From Verrucomicrobiota bacterium (lineage in GTDB: Bacteria > Verrucomicrobiota > Verrucomicrobiia > Verrucomicrobiales > Verrucomicrobiaceae), in the NCBI GenBank assembly GCA_009885275.1, contig VFKY01000200.1, positions 1-10,481 of the forward strand: a stretch of 10,481 bases of DNA, written 5' to 3'. Numbering within the stretch: the first letter of the stretch is position 1; each line of letters opens with the position of its first letter. The notes beneath the pieces were generated by a model. That model was not told the origin of the DNA. It searched no databases and was given only the letters and a program-made list of their open reading frames with translations. The position numbers and the translations under genes are program-made. This document shows positions 7,731 through 10,481 of this stretch, in pieces.

Positions 7731-8573
7731 TCAGTGCTGCACCCGATACTCTGAGGGATTACAGCCGACCCAGCGTTTAAAGGCGCGGGCAAAAACGACG
7801 GCGCTTTGATAACCGAGTGTCGAGGCTACGACTTCCAATTTATCATCGGTGGTTTCCAGTAAGCGTTGCGCTTCGGCGACACGTAGAGCGGTCAATTGAG
7901 CCATGGGACTTCTGCCGAGTTCATGCATGCAGAGTCTGCGGAGATGCTCGGTGCTCATGTGAACTTCATGCGCCAGTTTGGTCAGGGTCCAATCTTCTGC
8001 GAGTTGCAACGATACCTTTTCCCAGAGTCGATGAAGTCGCTCGTTCTGTCGCCACGGGCGGGCGAGTCGGCGGAGTTCTAGTTGGAGGATTTCAGTCCAG
8101 TGATGGAGATGCTTCGGATGGCGCGCCCCGTTCCATTCGGCTTGTAACCCTTCAAAGACATGTTGCAGCGTGTGCCCTTCACATTTCAATCGCAATGGTG
8201 ATCCTGCGCCAACCAAGGGTGCCACCGTAGAAGGTTCATCGTAGCGCACCCAACCGAAATACCACGGAGTTGTGCCACTGGCGTGAAAGGCATTGAGCGT
8301 GCGCGGTGGCGCCATGCAAGCCCATCCCGCGCCTACGTTCTGCCATCGCCCATCCAGCAGTACCCGTCCTTTGCCGCTGAAGCATACGAGTATAAAACTC
8401 CCCATGGGACGGATTCGCACGCGGGAGTAGGGGGGATGAGCCTTGTCCAAACCGAGATGCGCGATCCGATGCGTCTCCAGTTCCTTGAAATCATCGCCTT
8501 CCAGCACCCAGCGTGTGGTATGTGCGCCATCCTCTGTATGGTCTTGGGTGAATTCAATGGGTTCTGTGGTCAT
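7731..8573 (-). CDS. AraC-family transcriptional regulator
   Basis: A 280-residue protein from the ATG at 8573; in-frame ATGs at 8621 and 8633 would add 16 or 20 residues of poor character. The N-terminal half resembles an AraC-type cupin sensor (RIRPMGSFILVCFSGKGRVLL, followed by WACMAPPRTLNAFHASGTTPWYFGWVRY). The last 100 residues are a standard AraC double helix-turn-helix: WTLTKLAHEVHMSTEHLRRL with GRSPMAQLTALRVAEAQRLL, then KLEVVASTLGYQSAVVFARA with FKRWVGCNPSEYR. Known of the family: these usually activate carbohydrate or stress genes upon ligand binding. It is divergent from the exported propeller gene, which makes that gene the first candidate target (inference); the hydrolase set is a second. 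Its stop abuts the Dabb stop with no spacer. The ligand is not readable from sequence. Confidence 0.93.
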   Translation of the reverse strand: MTTEPIEFTQDHTEDGAHTTRWVLEGDDFKELETHRIAHLGLDKAHPPYSRVRIRPMGSFILVCFSGKGRVLLDGRWQNVGAGWACMAPPRTLNAFHASGTTPWYFGWVRYDEPSTVAPLVGAGSPLRLKCEGHTLQHVFEGLQAEWNGARHPKHLHHWTEILQLELRRLARPWRQNERLHRLWEKVSLQLAEDWTLTKLAHEVHMSTEHLRRLCMHELGRSPMAQLTALRVAEAQRLLETTDDKLEVVASTLGYQSAVVFARAFKRWVGCNPSEYRVQH

Positions 8574-8631
8574 GAAGATGCGGGCGCCTACCAGATTGTT
8601 ACAGTAAGTTGGTCGAATCATGCAAGCACGC

Positions 8632-8643
8632 ATTGATTTCAAT
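8632..8643. promoter_or_regulatory. Palindrome in the AraC / propeller divergent region
   Basis: ATTGA-TT-TCAAT is a perfect 5-bp inverted repeat in the 95-base region between the AraC start and the propeller start, 25 bases before the propeller ATG. It could be a regulator site, but AraC proteins more often use direct repeats and no second copy was seen. Short and AT-rich enough to be chance. Confidence 0.2.
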
Positions 8644-8668
8644 CGTTTTTAGTCGTCCCCTTATTCCT

Positions 8669-9580
8669 ATGCGCACTTCCTTTCTCTCAAAAGCATTCGT
8701 TACGGTCCTTTTCATGGTCGCCTGGAGTTTCACCTCCATCGCTTCAGCTCAACGTCCATTCCTTTGTTCCGACTACAATGGCAACAAGGTCACTATCGTC
8801 TCGGCGGACGGCAAGATCGAATGGCAGTATGAGTGTAAGAATCCGCAAGACTGCTGGAAACTGCCCAATGGAAACATTCTCATCTGCTTTGCGACCGGCG
8901 CGGTGGAGCTGACTCAAGATAAGAAGATCGTATGGGAATACAAGGCACCGGAGAAGGTGGAAGTGCAGTCCTGTCAGCCGCTCCCCGATGGCAATGTTAT
9001 GATCGTGGAGTGTGGAACGAGCCGCATCATCGAAGTGGATCGCGCCGGCAAGGTGGTCAAAGAAGTCAAACTGGTCACCGCTCCCGAAGTGAAGGTTCAC
9101 AATCAATACCGCGGCACTCGCAAGCTCAAGAACGGTAACTATCTCGTGAGCTTCAAAGGCGAAGGCAAGATCGTCGAAGTCGACCCCGAAGGGAAAGTGA
9201 TGCGTTCCATCAAGGTTCCCGGCGATCCCCATGGAGCTCTTCCATTGCCGGATGGTCATTTGCTTGTGACCTGCGGCGATGCGCACAAGGTCATCGAACT
9301 CGATGAGAACGAAAAGGTTGTATGGGAACTCAACGAAAATGATCTCCCTGGAAATACTTTGCGTCTCATGGCCGGTTGTCAACGTCTGCCAAATGGCAAC
9401 ACCATTATTTGCAACTACCTTGGTCACGGACACATCGCCGAGCAACCCGTGTTCTTTGAAGTGACCCGAGATAAGAAAGTTGTATGGTCGTTCCGCGATG
9501 ATGCCAACTTCAAGACGGTCAATCAGATCATGGTGCTCGATGTGCCGGGCGACGTGACCAAGGGCGAGATTTTAAGGTAA
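8669..9580 (+). CDS. Exported beta-propeller protein (PQQ/arylsulfotransferase-like repeats)
   Basis: A 303-residue protein. The ATG at 8669 is chosen because it starts a clean Sec signal peptide (MRTSFLSKAF, hydrophobic core, cleavage after SIASA at about 27); further upstream in-frame codons do not. The mature part is a run of blade-like repeats, each with a P[ND]GN turn, two strands, and an EVD..GKVV or TQDKKIVWEY strand. The repeat glycines are at about 38, 68, 108, 156, 196 and 243, suggesting six blades. The pattern resembles PQQ-like or arylsulfotransferase-type propellers. No catalytic residues are recognised, so a binding or sugar-related role is only a guess. It is divergent from the AraC gene, a candidate regulator. 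A weak terminator-like hairpin and a large repeat element follow. Confidence 0.85.
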   Translation: MRTSFLSKAFVTVLFMVAWSFTSIASAQRPFLCSDYNGNKVTIVSADGKIEWQYECKNPQDCWKLPNGNILICFATGAVELTQDKKIVWEYKAPEKVEVQSCQPLPDGNVMIVECGTSRIIEVDRAGKVVKEVKLVTAPEVKVHNQYRGTRKLKNGNYLVSFKGEGKIVEVDPEGKVMRSIKVPGDPHGALPLPDGHLLVTCGDAHKVIELDENEKVVWELNENDLPGNTLRLMAGCQRLPNGNTIICNYLGHGHIAEQPVFFEVTRDKKVVWSFRDDANFKTVNQIMVLDVPGDVTKGEILR

Positions 9581-9592
9581 GGAGGTATGCCG

Positions 9593-9617
9593 CCTGCATT
9601 TTAGCAGGGTCGTTTTT
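9593..9617 (+). terminator. Possible Rho-independent terminator after the propeller gene
   Basis: CCTGC (9593-9597), loop ATTTTA, GCAGG (9604-9608), then GTCG and five T (9613-9617). The stem is short and four bases separate it from the T run, so it would be weak. Its position 12 bases past the stop codon is right. It borders the inverted-repeat element and may be part of it. Confidence 0.4.
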
Positions 9618-9643
9618 CTGCAAGCCGTAGGCTTGAAGGAAGG

Positions 9644-9684
9644 TAGCCGGTGGTGGAGATCACGCAGTGATCGGGAACCACCGG
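9644..9684 (+). repeat. Repeat stem-loop unit A
   Basis: The outer stem CCGGTGGT (9647-9654) pairs with ACCACCGG (9677-9684). An inner perfect hairpin GATCAC-GCA-GTGATC (9658-9672) forms the tip. The GCA loop is a GNA triloop, a class known to give very stable single-stranded DNA mini-hairpins. Confidence 0.75.
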
Positions 9685-9769
9685 ATCGGTGACAAAACAT
9701 CATGTGCCCCGGAGGAGGCGCAAGACTTCTCGCGCTCCTTTCAGGGCGCGGTGTGTTGCATCTGATCAA

Positions 9770-9810
9770 CCGGTGGTTCCAGTCGCTTTGCTCCTTCCAC
9801 ACACCGGCTA
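9770..9810 (-). repeat. Repeat stem-loop unit B, inverted copy of A
   Basis: Same length (41) as unit A and in the opposite orientation. Ends are conserved (9 and 11 bases identical) while the interior is diverged, and the tip no longer pairs well. CCGGTGGTTCC (9770-9780) is an exact 11-base reverse complement of 9674-9684. Confidence 0.65.
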
Positions 9811-9919
9811 ATCTCCTTGCTCCCTTCAGGAGCGATTGATTCGCCGTTCTCGCTGCAAATTGTATTGCCACGACTTTTTCTCCGTAAAAAACTCCCTCTT
9901 TGCGACGTATTCTCTTCAC

Positions 9920-10481
9920 ATGTCGCAATTCCTCATTCGCCGTCAGCCTCTGTCCCGTCGCACCGTCTTGCGAGGTCTGGGTGCGACCCTCGCACTTCCT
10001 TTCCTCGATGCGATGCAGCCGACGGCGCGTGCGGCGGCAACCACGAAAGCACCTGTGCGGATGGCATTTGTCTTCATGCCCAACGGCGTGCGTCAGGACA
10101 AGTGGACCCCGGAAGGCGTGGGCGAAAACTTTAAGCTGTCGCCCATCCTCCAGCCGATGGAGCGACACAAAGCGAACATCAATGTCCTGACCGAACTCAG
10201 TCACGCCAACTGTTATGCGGGCGATGGACACTATGCCAAGACCGCCAACTGGCTCACGGGCACTCCGATTGCTAAGACCACGGGCAAGGACATTCGCTGC
10301 GGGGTGAGCGTCGATCAGTATTTCGCCCAGCAAATGGGCAAGAGCACGCGCTTCGCTTCCCTCGAACTCGGCACCGAGCCAATCCATTCGGGGGTCGATT
10401 TCAATGTGAACTACACCCAGCTTTATGGATCGCATATCGCCTGGCGCACCCCGACCGCACCGCTGCCGCCGGAGATCAATC
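9920..10481 (+). CDS. DUF1552 family protein, Tat-exported (5' part; runs off the window)
   Basis: The frame is open from the ATG at 9920 to the right edge without a stop (187 complete codons), so only the N-terminal portion is visible. It opens with a twin-arginine signal: SRRTVLRGLG (RR at 13-14), a hydrophobic stretch ALPFLD, and a likely cleavage after TARA (about 38). What follows fits DUF1552: RMAFVFMPNGV, LSPILQPMERHKANINVLTEL, GDGHYAKTANWLTG, GVSVDQYFAQQMGKSTRFAS and LELGTEP. DUF1552 proteins are abundant in Planctomycetota and Verrucomicrobiota, exported folded by Tat, and often found next to DUF1592/DUF1587 cytochrome-c-type proteins; their reaction is not established. No such partner lies upstream here; one could follow beyond the edge. 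No clear promoter or Shine-Dalgarno was found in the 86 bases between the repeat element and the start. Confidence 0.92.
   Translation, partial: MSQFLIRRQPLSRRTVLRGLGATLALPFLDAMQPTARAAATTKAPVRMAFVFMPNGVRQDKWTPEGVGENFKLSPILQPMERHKANINVLTELSHANCYAGDGHYAKTANWLTGTPIAKTTGKDIRCGVSVDQYFAQQMGKSTRFASLELGTEPIHSGVDFNVNYTQLYGSHIAWRTPTAPLPPEIN

Larger units (their letters stand above)
9621..9833. repeat. REPIN-like large imperfect inverted repeat element
   Basis: This fills most of the 339-base gap between the propeller and DUF1552 genes. Arm A (9621-9684) is a 15-base hairpin (CAAGCC-GTA-GGCTTG), an 8-base spacer starting AAGGA, then a 41-base stem-loop (9644-9684). Arm B, on the opposite strand (9833 down to 9770), has the same layout: a 15-base hairpin (GCTCC-TGAAG-GGAGC), AAGGA plus 3 bases, then a 41-base unit (9810-9770). 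The two 41-base units share the first 9 bases (TAGCCGGTG) and last 11 (GGAACCACCGG) but differ in between. A further near-palindrome sits at the centre (9714-9738). This is REP/REPIN-like architecture; no transposase gene lies in the window. All positions read by eye. Confidence 0.75.

Noticed and set aside
8744..9445. Minus-strand open frame of about 233 codons opposite the propeller gene
   Set aside because: It is explained by the repeated, codon-biased blades of the plus-strand propeller and shows no motifs of its own.
9581..9601. GGAGGT directly after the propeller stop, followed by ATG and a five-codon frame
   Set aside because: The Shine-Dalgarno-like sequence is only one base from the ATG, too close to work, and the frame stops at once; more likely part of the terminator or repeat region.
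9572..10435. Long minus-strand open frame opposite the DUF1552 gene
   Set aside because: Its translation has no recognisable domain and the plus strand gives a clear Tat signal plus DUF1552 motifs, so it is an antisense shadow.

Overview
The window looks like a chromosomal stretch from a PVC-superphylum bacterium, most likely a Verrucomicrobiota member. The reasons are the protein families present: a DUF1080 domain fused to a PVC-type (Pirellula/Verrucomicrobium) membrane-bound dehydrogenase with a C-terminal heme domain, an SHD1-domain protein with a Cys-rich HN..C..C..C..CGG tail, and a Tat-exported DUF1552 protein. Two palindromic repeat elements also fit. No rRNA, tRNA, CRISPR or intact transposase was seen.

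Layout. The left two thirds is read on the minus strand: an exported clan GH-A-like glycoside hydrolase lipoprotein (7331 to 5973), an exported SHD1 protein carrying a degenerate trypsin-like domain (5894 to 4539), and a 1479-residue exported multidomain protein (4441 to 2) with DUF1080, PVC dehydrogenase propeller, HEAT-like repeats, LamG and cytochrome c parts. Gaps are 78 and 97 bases, so co-transcription is possible, but promoter-like and operator-like sequences precede the second and third genes. On the plus strand a small Dabb-domain protein (7416 to 7730) diverges from the hydrolase. It converges stop-to-stop, with zero bases between, on an AraC-family regulator (8573 to 7731). The regulator diverges from an exported beta-propeller protein (8669 to 9580). 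After a 339-base gap filled by a large inverted-repeat element, a DUF1552 gene starts at 9920 and runs off the right edge.

How it may work together (inference): the set resembles the accessory carbohydrate-catabolism complement common in PVC bacteria. A secreted hydrolase would release sugars. The large protein would combine a 3-keto-glycoside-cleaving-type DUF1080 domain, a sugar-oxidising propeller and a c-type heme in one chain. The AraC protein is a candidate local regulator. None of the substrates can be read from the sequence.

The most interesting items are: (1) a twin-hairpin repeat inserted in frame in the large gene and translated as AGVSPVFNLPGNGQDARAP; (2) a roughly 213-base REPIN-like inverted repeat at 9621-9833, whose two arms share the same 64-base architecture; (3) a protease-fold protein that has lost all three catalytic triad residues; (4) an abrupt low-GC patch inside the large gene.
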